Positions 32,342 to 42,840 of a DNA stretch of 64,000 nt are shown one piece after another (position 1 is the first letter of the stretch; the number at the start of each line of letters is the position of its first letter). Both the position numbers and the translations under genes were made by a program. A model generated the notes under the pieces. It did not search any database. It saw nothing but the letters and a program-made list of their open reading frames with translations, and was not told the DNA's origin. This DNA comes from Cyclina sinensis (lineage: Eukaryota; Mollusca; Bivalvia; Venerida; Veneridae), in NCBI GenBank assembly GCA_012932295.1, contig JAAONU010000009.1, positions 3,236,197 through 3,300,196 of the forward strand, written 5' to 3'.

Positions 32342-33184
32342 GTGAGCAAATTGATTTCGGCCCTGGACACGTCAAAAAATGGCGGCGAAGTTTTTTACAA
32401 TGAACGTGATATTGAATGTACAAACACAAAGAAACGCTACAGAATAAGTTCAGGTGGACGAAGTGGACAAAATGAGACTGAACATTATGACACTCTCCCT
32501 GTTTCTGACAAACTCTCTAAAATTTATACTGAAATGCATGAAATAAACCATAAAGTGGACCAGTGCCTAGATCTGCAAAATAAAGTGCAGTATATGTGCA
32601 ATAAATTGTCCGGACACGAATATAGGATGATATTGCTTGAATATAAATCCTTAGATTTAGAGGCGCGCAACAGGCGAAACAATCTTATATTTGGAGGCCT
32701 CGGGGAAGAAAAGGATGAAAACTGCACTGCTAGAATTGCTACCTTTCTTGCTAAGAACCTAGGTATTGAACATTGTACTGCTATCCCGAGAGCGCATAGG
32801 CTTGGCAAATACAAACGAGATGCCACTAGGCCTATTATTGTGTACTTCCTTGAATCACGTGCGCGGAATAATACAGATTCGGTCAAATATCAACAAGAAG
32901 GTAAATCACAGGTGCGTATCACGTCTAGATCATTGCATTTGCCTCGTTCTTTATGGAAGGAGCCTCTCTCCTCTGAACGAAATCACGCCCGCTCTTCAAG
33001 GAAGGAATCTATCTCTCCTCATCAGCGTAACGAAAAAAGTCAAGCGCCAGATCGTCGTTACTCGACTGCACCAGCGGAGAAGCAGCCGCCGCCCACAGAT
33101 CCAAACAGGTTGTTTAATCGTCCTTGGGACTCTCAGCTAGGTGTAAACGTAAATAGCCCTCCACCAGGCAATGCTCGTAATTAG
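32342..33184 (+). CDS. LINE ORF1 protein, coiled coil plus RRM-like
   Basis: The 280-codon frame is uninterrupted. Residues about 58-105 form a coiled coil (SDKLSKIYTEMHEINHKV onward). From residue 107 comes EARNRRNNLIFGGLGE, the start of the non-canonical RRM of L1-like ORF1 proteins. IPRAHRLGKYKRDATRPIIV follows near 148, matching the family's basic, RNA-binding strand. The C-terminus is Ser/Pro/Arg-rich and ends in PPPGNARN. The protein would coat LINE RNA. The start codon is uncertain: an overlapping frame (32221-32403) covers the expected N-terminal area, so a small indel near 32340-32400 is possible. Confidence 0.7.
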   Translation: MSKLISALDTSKNGGEVFYNERDIECTNTKKRYRISSGGRSGQNETEHYDTLPVSDKLSKIYTEMHEINHKVDQCLDLQNKVQYMCNKLSGHEYRMILLEYKSLDLEARNRRNNLIFGGLGEEKDENCTARIATFLAKNLGIEHCTAIPRAHRLGKYKRDATRPIIVYFLESRARNNTDSVKYQQEGKSQVRITSRSLHLPRSLWKEPLSSERNHARSSRKESISPHQRNEKSQAPDRRYSTAPAEKQPPPTDPNRLFNRPWDSQLGVNVNSPPPGNARN

Positions 33185-33211
33185 GACATTCGGGGGTCAG
33201 GTAAAGCTAAT

Positions 33212-34156
33212 GTGACTCAAAACTTTCTCAAATTCGGTTGTCTTAACGTCAGTGGACTTAAGAAAAGACTTAATTATCCAGAGTTTATTGATTATGTAAA
33301 TTCGTATGATATTTTCTGTGTATTAGAAACGCACATTGATAGCACTGATATTGTCGAAATTGATAACTTTGTTTTTTATTCCAAACATAGAACTCAAAAA
33401 TATAAAAGAAAGTCTGGTGGTATAGGTATATATGTGCGCAAAGAATTAGCGAATTATGTTAAGATTATTGAGAAAAGTTCGGAATATATTCTATGGATAA
33501 GCATTGATAAGCAGATTACTAGTTTGAATGAAGACCTAATCCTAGGCTCAATTTATTTACCACCAGTGAACTCTAGATTTTTTCAGTCTGATGATCTGAA
33601 TATTCTTGAAAATGAAATCAATCAGATTTGTAGTGAGTATAAATTTGTCCAACTGGCTGGCGACACCAATGCCAGAGTAGCTAAACTGAAGGATTATACT
33701 CAGTCTGATAGGTTCCTGAACAAATACTGTCATCTTGATGAAGAGTCTCAAGAGTTTTTTGACAAATATACTTTACTTGAAAATTTATCTGTACAACTTG
33801 AACGTTGCTCTCGCGACCTGAGAACAAATATTCACGGGTTTAGACTTATAGAAATTTGTCGAAATAATAATCTTTTTATCCTCAATGGTCGGTTGTTTAA
33901 AGATTAAGACTGTGGAAATTTTACGTTTAGAGATCAATCTATTATTGATTATGTGATTTCTACAGCTGAATGCTTTCAGTATTTTAGAAATTTTGAAGTG
34001 CTTGAAACAGATGCGTTGTTTTCAGATGGGCACAGCGTCCTCTCTTGGGAATTCGATTGTAAGTTTAATAATATTCCGTGTAACGAAAATTACCATAGTA
34101 CAGGTTGCTCTAAACCTCTGTGGTACAATGACCTGAAAAAATGTGTTTTTAAATAA
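33212..34156 (+). pseudogene. LINE ORF2, endonuclease domain
   Basis: The AP-endonuclease motifs occur in order: LKFGCLNVSGL, VLETH (catalytic Glu), GGIGIYVRKEL, GSIYLPP, LAGDTNARV (Asp/Asn pair) and FSDGHSVLSW (SDH motif). A TAA at 33905-33907 interrupts the frame, which then continues in the same phase to 34156. The domain nicks target DNA in living elements. Here it is broken. I chose the start at 33212 because it follows ORF1 closely and gives the full first motif. Confidence 0.75.
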
Positions 34157-34421
34157 TATTAAAAGAGACCATATTGAATCCTTAAAAAAACATACTTGAT
34201 TCTTCGCAGCCAACTCGAGAATCAATTGAAAACATTACGGTCGGTCTGAACAATTTGCTAAATGATTCTGCTAATACTACGTTCACAAAGAAAAGCAACG
34301 CATACTCGAATCGGAATAAATACGGTAGTAAGTCCTGTTTGGTTCTAAATGTTCTAAAGCTTAAAAGAATTATCACGATGCTAAACTTAGCTATCGTTCT
34401 AATAAAAGTCAAAATAACAAG

Positions 34422-35561
34422 GTGCGGTTACGTAACACCAGCAAATATTACAAACGTACTATGGATTTTTATATTAAAAGGGAGAAAATCGCAAATTCAG
34501 TCAAACTCAGAAACTTAAGTGAAAATAAAAATCAAAAAAAGTACTGGAAGTTTTTAAATAGCCTTAAACCTAAGTCGATCTCAAATAAATCCCCTAGAGT
34601 AGATGTATTTTATGAACATTTTAAAAATATTAACACAAATAATATTACTGGTGACTCTATTTCGGATGATGATATTAATATTTCTTCAAAGTCAAATTTT
34701 TATTTAAATTCTAATATAACTGAAGACGAGATACTGAAATGCATAAATAACTTAAACAATGGTAAGGCAGCAAGTCCTATAGATGACATTACAAACGAAT
34801 ATAGTAAAACTTCAAAAGAGCTACTTCTACCGATTTATACAAAGTTGTTTAACTGCGTTTTGGACACCGGGTATATTCCAAGTTCATGGCTTGAAGGCAT
34901 TATTATACCGATATTTAAAAATAAGGGTGTTTCTACAGACCCTAATAATTACAGGCTTATCACGATTCTTAGCTGCTTAGGAAAGTTTTTTACTTCAGTA
35001 TTAAAACAAAGATTAACATCGTACTTACAAGAAAATAATATATTACATGTTAATCAGGGAGGCTTTAGAAAGGGTTATTAAACTTCTGACCATTTATTCG
35101 CATTACATGTTTTAATTGAAATTCTTAGACAAAATTAGCAGAAGGTTTTCTGTGCATTTATTGACTTCTCCCAGGCCTTTGACAAGGTCTGGAGGGCTGG
35201 TCTTTGGTATAAACTCTTGCAACATTCAGTAAATGGTAAATTTTACAAAGTTATAGTCAATATGTATAAAAACATAAAATCAAGTGTTTCTGTAAATGGT
35301 GAGTTCTCATCATCTTTCATTTCCGACATTGACGTGACTCAGGGTGACAATTTATCCCCAGCACTTTTTTCTATTCATTTGAATGACTTGCAATCTTATT
35401 TGCAGGATAACGGCACTGTAGGAGTAGAATTACATAACCCCTACGACTTTACACTTTGGCTTAAGCTGCTAGTTCTACTCTATGCAGACGATAACGTTTT
35501 ACTATCAAGTACCGCAGTTGATTTACAAAAAAAGCCTGAACTCGTTTCACACTTATTGTAA
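34422..35561 (+). pseudogene. LINE ORF2, reverse transcriptase domain
   Basis: Recognisable RT blocks are LNNGKAASPIDDITNEY, WLEGIIIPIFKNKG, NYRLITILSCLGKFFTSVL, HVNQGGFRKGY, FIDFSQAFDKVW (motif A), TQGDNLSPALFSIHLNDL (motif B) and LLYADDNVLLSS (motif C, YADD at 35481-35492). The frame carries TAA at 35079-35081 and TAG at 35133-35135, and it is shifted relative to the endonuclease segment. It cannot make a functional polymerase. Confidence 0.8.
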
Positions 35562-35829
35562 CATTTGGCATCTACATGTTAATATTAAAAAAAAAATGTA
35601 ATATTTGGAGCCAGACAAACGAGAATTTTTTTTTATTTTAAACTTGGTCATAAAAATGTCGAAGTAACCAATAGTTATCACTACTTTGCAGTTTACATTC
35701 TCGAGCAGTGGTTCATTTCTTAAAGCAAGAAATCATGTGGTCGAACAAGCAACCAAAGCAAAGTATCTACTTTTCACAAAAACAAACCACTCTGATTTAC
35801 CGATTGATCTTATAGAAAAGTTATTCGAT

Positions 35830-36452
35830 CACACAGTCCTTCCTTTTTAACATACGGATCCGAAATATTTGGTTTTGAAAATTTGGATATTATAGAAAAA
35901 GTCCACAATAACTTTTTACGAAAAATAACCAAAGCCCGAAAATCTACGCCAATGTATATGTTAATGGGTGAACTTGGAAGGTATTCGATTTCTGTTAATG
36001 TTAAAACCCATATAATTTCATTCTGGATCCGCCTAATAACAGGTAAAACTTTAAAAATATCATTTCAGCTATACAAATTTATAAGCTATTAAAATTTATA
36101 ACAGTTTCAAAATCACCCATCAATTTGAAAATTATTTTTAAATCCTTAATGCAGATGACTACTGAACATTTTTAGGCTAATTTTAAACTTCCCGTTGAAC
36201 GCGGAAGATACGAAGCTGTTCCGTACCAAGAGAGGATCTGTGACCTATGTAATAAGAACCAAGTTGGCTGCGAAAAGCACTATTTGATAGATTGCGATTT
36301 TTTCTCACTTCAAAGAGATCAATTTTTTGACTCACTCAATTTGTATGTCAGGCGAAATCTCACACTGAAGTCAAGTTTATCATCAGACAACGCCGAGTTT
36401 TTGAAGAAACTGTTTAAATTTTTGAAAGTTATAATGAACAAGTCCAATTAAT
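35830..36452 (+). pseudogene. LINE ORF2, C-terminal region
   Basis: Fragments in several frames include LTYGSEIFGFENLDIIEKVH, NNFLRKITKARKSTPMYMLM and GELGRYSISVNVKTHIISFW (first part mostly in frame 35883-36092). They are followed by RYEAVPYQERICDLCNKNQV and GCEKHYLIDCDFF, a CCHC zinc-binding motif common at the end of LINE ORF2. Frames change at least twice. Confidence 0.65.
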
Positions 36453-36702
36453 AAAAGTTCATTCCCGCCATTAACTCTATTTTAAAATTAAGTGTGATTA
36501 CTTACCTTTCCAAAAATCCGCATTTGCTTCTTTCTACAATAATTTTACTCCATTGAATGCTGCTATCACTACTGTAACGGAGACTAAAACCATGGCGGTA
36601 GAAGTCATTCTTAATTTTTTTTTCTTATAACATTTGATTATTTTAAACAAACCTAATCACAAATAAATACAGTAATCCAGTGTACTATGAAGAGAATACC
36701 CT

Positions 36703-37078
36703 TATGTTGCTATGCACGTGATAACCATGCTGGTAAACTAGGTCAAATGTTGTACTACAATAGATACTATGGAATTTCATTCATGGGGTCTACTTTTCTG
36801 TTTTTACTCTAAACACCGCCATTGATTTTAGTCATGACTTTTTTTTTACTTTTTTACATAGATAACTGTAATGATTTCTTATTCTAAATGCTGCTATGCA
36901 CGTGATAATCATGCAGGTTGTCTAATCTAGGTCAAATATTGTACTACAATAGTAAATCGGATACTATTGAATTTCATTCATGGGACTACTTTTTTATCTA
37001 AACACCGCCATGTTTTAGTCATATTTTTTCTTTCTTTTTTTACAAAGATAACTGTTAAGATTTCGTATTCTAAATGTA
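36703..37078. repeat. Two-unit tandem repeat, about 187 bp each
   Basis: Units beginning near 36703 and 36890 share GCTATGCACGTGATAA, CTAGGTCAAAT.TTGTACTACA, GGAATTTCATTCATGGG, CTAAACACCGCCAT and TTTAGTCAT. A partial third unit precedes them near 36580. Confidence 0.65.
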
Positions 37079-37539
37079 AAAGAACGCACCATTCATCTGC
37101 CTACTGAACGACACATGGCATATAACTGCCCATAATCAAACTTATTTTGTTGTTTAAAGTTATTAGAGTCACCTCTCCCCCTCAAGTAAAATACAGCTGA
37201 TGTTTCCTAAGTAATGTTTAAATTCATTGTTGTGTAAACATTGTACCGGAACCATATATTGTACATGGTTGTTTTTCTTTAACATCCCCTTGTTGTATTG
37301 TAGAATACCTGGGTGAAAATAAAAGATTTGTTCTGTTCTGTAGTCAACATAAAATTTCCTCACCAATAATAGACCCTAAAATGACAATTAAGGTCATAAT
37401 TTAAGTGCACTTTTAAAGTTGCAAACAACAAATAAATGGAGACACGATCAGTTCTCACTTTGAAGTACCTAAAATTGACAATTAACACACCTATTTAGGT
37501 GTAATTTGTAAAGTTGCAATCAACAAATAATCGTTGACA

Positions 37540-37824
37540 CGCTTAGTTGGTCCGACCATTTCACACATCGGAGGCACCGACAATAAATGGTTTTCCGTAA
37601 ACTTTCACGCTTCGACTTATCGTCGACGACTAGAAAAATACATAGAAAATTACACGACGGGACCGAAAAATACGATTGACTTAACCGAAGTACGCGTATG
37701 TCAAATTTGACTTCACAGGGGTTAAAATATATAAATAAAAAAGGGTTATGGGCGGGACATGAAAACAAATTCGACTCAGTCGGAAATTTGACTTAAGCGA
37801 TTTTGACATACCGAGTGTGGACTG
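37540..37824. mobile_element. Possible truncated MITE
   Basis: The right end, read on the minus strand, is CAGTCCACACTCGGTATGTC, preceded by TA, with internal AAATCGCTTAAGTCAAATTT and related CGCTTCGACTTATCG words further left. This resembles a Tc1/mariner-type terminus. I cannot find the matching left end. Confidence 0.3.
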
Positions 37825-38649
37825 TATATTTATACGCTTCGAAGTTATTGTTGATTTTACTGTCATTTTCTTATAGATTTATAGATCTTCTGTATGAAAT
37901 TGAAGTTTTCTATGTTGGTTTTATTTCAAAATTTTCAAAAAAAATATGAAAGAGATTTGTCCTTGGTGAATGTTTATAATAGCGTCTTTTCGGTAGGTAT
38001 ATATAAATTACATAGCTAGAGCAATTAAACCAAAATAGTTGTTATAAATGAATCCGACACCTGTCATTAACACTTTTTACTAAAACTTTTATTCAGTTCC
38101 TCAAAAAAAAATATAATAAAGCTCGCCAGAGGCTGCTTGAACTTGTTGAATAAAAGGTAGCTTGAAATATGAATGCACACAAGACAACACGTAACTATAA
38201 ACGATGTATTTCAAATTGATATTTAAACCAACTATATATCATTTCTATTGCAGAATTTACATAATGAAATAAATGAAGTACTCAGGTTGCCATAATATTT
38301 TAGGTAGATCTTGCTTTTGTCAAACTAAGACAGATAATTTATCTTCTTCTCTTATCTTATTCTTGCATCAAAAGGAAGACAATGAATAGCAATAGTATAA
38401 CTTAAACAAGATCTTTCTTGTTTTCAACATAGTTAATGAAAACTTGAATAAAACTGACAAACAATTTATTATAACAAACACCTCATTAAGAACTGAAATG
38501 TCGCCGTCCTTTCTTTAAACTGCCTACCATTTTTATCTAGTCGTGCACTTGTATCGTATTAAATCAAAGTAAATATTGCGAAAGTCGGCCGCATGCACAG
38601 GACTAATGCCCAAAAATAGCGTCCTCATTAAAGTTCTACAGGCACTTAT

Positions 38650-40125
38650 TGAACAATATTGTACAAAATCAACAAGACCCAACAAGACTTAACAAGACCT
38701 TAAAGTTGTAAGGTAGAACTGATTCTGATCAAAAAACTATTTGTCTGACACAGGGTTGAATTTTCCATAAACGTCAGCCTAGCTTAATGATATTAATTGG
38801 TAGAAATGAACTAAACAATGTTGTTTACATATATTTCTGTTTGTTGTATAGCATATAAGAACATATTTACACAGTGAGTTACCTCCTATGTCATTTACGT
38901 TTAGCACGAAAAATACGATAGGGGCATATTTTCTCATATATAATAAGTTATAACAGAACTTGAAAATAATAGTTTCATTAGCAGACAAACAAAAATAATT
39001 AACTTTCTCAATTATAACTGCGACATGTGAAGTTTTTTATTTGTGTTATTTGACTGATTTTATTCCACAACCCGATGCATGTACGGTTGCCTCTCGGGAA
39101 TTGTGCTGGGCAAATCTATCTTAATCCTGCCACAGACGAAAAACTAAGAAGAGATTGTCTCTGAATTTGTCTTTGAATTTAAGGACACAAACATATTTTG
39201 TGTAAAACAATTATTGATTGAATGACGTTTCATATTGGTTTTATATTTTAGGTATGTCTGTGAAAAAATACTGAACGTAAAAGTCGAACTGTTGGTCAAA
39301 TATGATCAACATTAGGTTTGGTTATATTACGTCTAAAGAAATTATGCGGGATCTTGAAAACGAGAACAAAGACAAACTGCATTAAAACGAAGCTGCATCA
39401 AAATGTCTTTTAATTAAAAGGCATATAACATCTTTCTTAAATCTGTTAAACTTTTTATTCATTATTGAGTAAAATATTAATGTGAAAGGATTACACAACA
39501 TACGAAAGGATTGCGTGCAAAATATCACAAATGTCTTTAAATGTACAAAGGATGAAACAGTGGCAAGCGTTTATTATTTGAGAACTACTTAAACTAAGCG
39601 TCTTATAAAGCTTGAAACGGTCCTTATGTTTGCGTGAAGACGGTCGTGTCGGTCACGTATTGTGTTTGAAGAAGTATTAATTTAAAAATTAATGTGCATT
39701 TATATAAAACAACATTGCATTTGAGGAAATGGAAGTTTTTAATCTATTCGAAGAGTTTCGATTAAAGAGGGGAAAAAAAGATCGAGCAATTTGAACTTTT
39801 CTTGTAATTTCAATAGCTGGTTAATCGTTTTCATCTCAATGAATGCCTCTTGACAACAGTAGGTTGTTTGTACAGTCGAAGAACATTTTCGTTCTTAATT
39901 GACATTGCACTGATACGGCAACGACATTTTTACGCAATTTTTAAATAGGCATGCTTTGGCATATTATTATATTTTTATTATAAATTCATTATTTATTTAA
40001 ATTTATATAACGCATACAATTATGAAATACAATAATGCGAAATGGGTGATGAAAGAATGGTTAATCATTTGATATAACACAACGTACCAATTAATGCACT
40101 GATTTTCAGTGAGTAAATAAATTAA
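38650..40125. repeat. Segmental duplicate B (partner at 25360)
   Basis: It is collinear with 25360-26560 at an offset that grows from about 13.3 to 13.6 kb, the extra length being insertions in this copy. The last shared landmark is ACCAATTAATGCACTGATTTTCAG near 40085-40110. The LTR element and the LINE lie between the two copies and are absent from both. Confidence 0.7.
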
Positions 40126-40704
40126 TAAGATCGTGAAATACTTTGCTTCAGTAATTGCCACTGATCCTTGCTTGGAAAGGATCAGAGCCAAGGATCACAG
40201 TCTACTACTAAAAATACATCAACCTGTAGTAGAATCATTTTCTCTGACATTTGGAAAACAATGTTATGGACACATTTCATTCTATCAAGCTTTTTAAGTC
40301 AACTGCATGAGGATGGAGCTCAACAAAGTTTTTCCAAGGTGTATTAATAACATTTTATGATGATTTTTCCCTCTGGAGTAACGCGCACGGTTTGACAACC
40401 TTCTTAAATTTCTGCCTGTTAATCACTATGGAGTGTAAAGTTAAATAACTGTTGACGTATTTTATCAGTGACAGATTTTTTAAGTATTGGTTTTACAATT
40501 TATGTGTGCATATGTGACATTGTGTGAGCGAAAACTATGAGTATTGTATTTTAGCTCCTTCTTTCAAATAACGTAGGAGTATTGTTTTTCCGGTGAACGA
40601 CGTGACGTCTTGAATTAAATGTTACATACAGGAAATGACGTTACGCCGCCCCTGGACACAAACAGCAACATTGAGTAAATAAAAAATGGCTTTCTATCTG
40701 TCTT

Positions 40705-40785
40705 TGAGTGTGTGTGTCTGTCTGTGTCTGGTGTGTGTCCGTCTGTGTGCCTGTCTGTATGTCTGGTGTGTGAGTGTGTGTATTG
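40705..40785. repeat. GT/CTGT-rich microsatellite
   Basis: The tract is made of GTGTGTGTCTGTCTGTGTC and related words. The minus-strand frame 40641-40826 (His/Thr-rich) is its by-product. Confidence 0.7.
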
Positions 40786-41542
40786 GCTTCAGAAAAAGTG
40801 ACGTCTAAAACTTCCAACAAAGACATTTAAGGAAACCAGCCCGGCCCCTTTAGATGATTTTATTTTCACGGACCGATATGAATTCCATAATTTTATTTAG
40901 AGGGTCAACAATAAACATTTGTATTATTCAATTTTTATGCCCCCATCGAAGATGATGGTGGTCGGGGTATAGTTTTGCAAATGTCGGTCGGTCGGTCGGT
41001 AAACTCTTTGGTTTTTGATCAATATCTACAGAACCCTTGAACCAACCTTCCTCATACATGGAAGATAGGTTTGACATGACAAGTACATGAACACTTTAGT
41101 TTTTTTCAGGTCACCAGGTCAAAGTCCAAGGTCACATTGACCTTAAAAAGCAAAACAGTTTTCAAACAATTACTATTACAATTATTTGGAGCAGATGTGA
41201 CGTCACGGAGGTAAGTTGTTTATTTTTGATTCGGTTCAATGAATATTTCGGAAATTATAAATTACTTGTGTAAAAAGCAGCAAAAATTTTCATAATTAAA
41301 ATATTTTTAATGTTCTTTTGAAAATATTTCAAACGTTGTCAAGAAAAACAACAGATATCATATTTTGTGAAAGAAAATTGTGTCAGTTGTGTAATTGTTA
41401 AGATCACCGGATGTCGTCAAAAATGTTTGTATGGTGGTAAAATGAAATTATATTATGAGGTAGGACGTATACCATATTCAGACAGTAGAGACAGTAGAGA
41501 AGTTTGACATTTAAAATGTTTGAAGAAAAGGACAGGTAATAT

Positions 41543-41815
41543 TTGGTGGTCTGTGACCTAGAGAGGCTTTGTTTATATCTGTGTTTTAAATTTTCTCACA
41601 AGAAGAAATGTTTAACGGCAAATAACTATCAGGGTTGGAAATGGAACTGTTGCAGACGTTTATACGATTGTTTTTACGAAGTGTACCAGTATCCGGATGT
41701 TGAAAGCTTTCCGATTTTCTGCAATGATACTGCTGCTATATCACATTGCAATCTAACTTTTTATGAATACTTTATTGATTTGAAAACATGTACATCATAC
41801 AAGAAGAATCAGTAA
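41543..41815 (+). pseudogene. Open frame upstream of the 2A motif
   Basis: This 90-codon frame (Cys/Tyr/Phe-rich, starting MVVCDLERLCLYLCFKFSHK) is in phase with the 2A-like and endonuclease segment and ends at TAA 41813-41815, twelve codons before the 2A block. It may be part of the LINE's N-terminal ORF, broken by that stop. I recognise no domain in it. Confidence 0.35.
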
Positions 41816-41830
41816 TTACATACAGTAAAA

Positions 41831-42240
41831 AGACGAAATAACTTCGTTCCAATCTGCCTTCTTTTATGTGGTGATGTCCAACAGTATCCGGGTCCATCTG
41901 ATTTTAATAATATACAGACAGATACTCATACTTCCTCGGACAGTGAATATGATGTGTTCAACAAGCGAGGTCTCCACTTCATACATGTTAATACTAGAAG
42001 CATTATTCCAAAACTTGATGAATTACGTATGCTTGCACTTAGGACCAGAACTGCCTGTATATGTCTTTCCGAAACATGGTTAGCCGAATCTGTTCCCGAC
42101 AATGAAATTTCTATCAATAACTATAATTTACAACGCAAGGATAGAAACCGACAGGGTGGTGGTGTTTGTTTATATGTACGAAGTGTTATTTCTTTCAACA
42201 AATGAAGTGATCTTGAACATGAAAAATTAGAAGAATTAGA
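41831..42240 (+). pseudogene. LINE endonuclease, N-terminal part, with 2A-like sequence
   Basis: The frame reads RRNNFVPICLLLCGDVQQYP followed by GP (2A-like), then a linker TDTHTSSDSEYDVFNKRG. The endonuclease start follows: LHFIHVNTRSIIPKLDELR, CICLSETWLAES (catalytic Glu) and RQGGGVCLYVRS. The frame meets a TGA at 42203-42205 and continues as SDLEHEKLEEL. There the sequence jumps to C-terminal material (EFDQHLSFEVMA), which marks the deletion. Confidence 0.75.
41852..41896 (+). other. 2A-like ribosome-skipping motif
   Basis: The peptide ICLLLCGDVQQYPGP corresponds to the D(V/I)ExNPGP consensus of 2A sequences, with Gln for Glu and Tyr for Asn. 2A-like sequences at the N-terminus of LINE ORFs are known in several marine invertebrates. 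The two substitutions probably weaken activity. Confidence 0.65.
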
Positions 42241-42840
42241 ATTTGACCAACACCTATCATTTGAGGTCATGGCATAAGCATTCTTCAAAAGGCAAATGCC
42301 AGGTTAAAGTTTCTTTACAGAAAAAGGGATTTCCTTGCCCAACATACTAAAATATTATTGGTTATGTCTTTAATACAGTGTGTTTTTGACTATTCATGTT
42401 CAATATGGTATCATGGGTTAACACAGATTTTAAAAAAATAAGCTCCAAATAACACAGAACAAGTTAATGAGATTTGTACTCAATATAAACAATAGATCCG
42501 ATATTTGTACAGAACATTTCAAGTTGTTAAATTGGTTACCAGTAAAACATCGTGTGGAACAAATTTTTATGTCATGTTTTTAAAATCAAACTTGGCTTAG
42601 CCCCAGCCTACTTGAGTGATAACTTCAATCCTCAAGATACTGTCCATGGTTATAACACACGGCTTTGTAAACAGGGGGGCATATTCAATTCCTAAGGTTA
42701 AAGGGTTTGGATTAAAGTCATTTTCTTACATAGGCTGTTCACTGTGGAACAATTTACCAGCCAGTATTACTCACTCAAAATCTCTGCCTGCTTTTAAGCT
42801 TGCTGTGAAACAGAATTCTTTAAATAAATTGAATTAAACT
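42241..42840 (+). pseudogene. LINE ORF2 C-terminal remnant
   Basis: After the deletion come ILQKANARLKFLYRKRDFL, QCVFDYSCSIWYHGL, FKLLNWLPVKHRVEQ and the final block PKVKGFGLKSFSYIGC, SLWNNLPASITHSKSL, FKLAVKQNSLNKLN (frame 42616-42837). The order is that of the region after the RT in CR1-like LINEs. There are several frame changes. Confidence 0.7.

Larger units (their letters stand above)
32270..37345 (+). mobile_element. Decayed two-ORF LINE (APE-type non-LTR retrotransposon)
   Basis: An L1-like ORF1 (32342-33184) is followed after 27 nt by ORF2, with AP-type endonuclease (33212-34156), reverse transcriptase with YADD (34422-35570) and a Cys/His C-terminal region (35830-36450). ORF2 carries nonsense codons at 33905, 35079 and 35133, a frame change between 34157 and 34421, and further breaks after 35561. 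The right end is placed at the AATAAAAGATTTGTTCTGTTCTG tail near 37345, typical of LINEs that end in short tandem repeats. The block 36703-37078 may belong to its 3' region or be a separate insertion. The clade (CR1/L2/Jockey-like group) is not settled. Confidence 0.7.

Noticed and set aside
38779..38988. 69-codon minus-strand frame in segmental duplicate B
   Set aside because: The matching part of duplicate A has indels that break the frame, so it is not conserved as coding.
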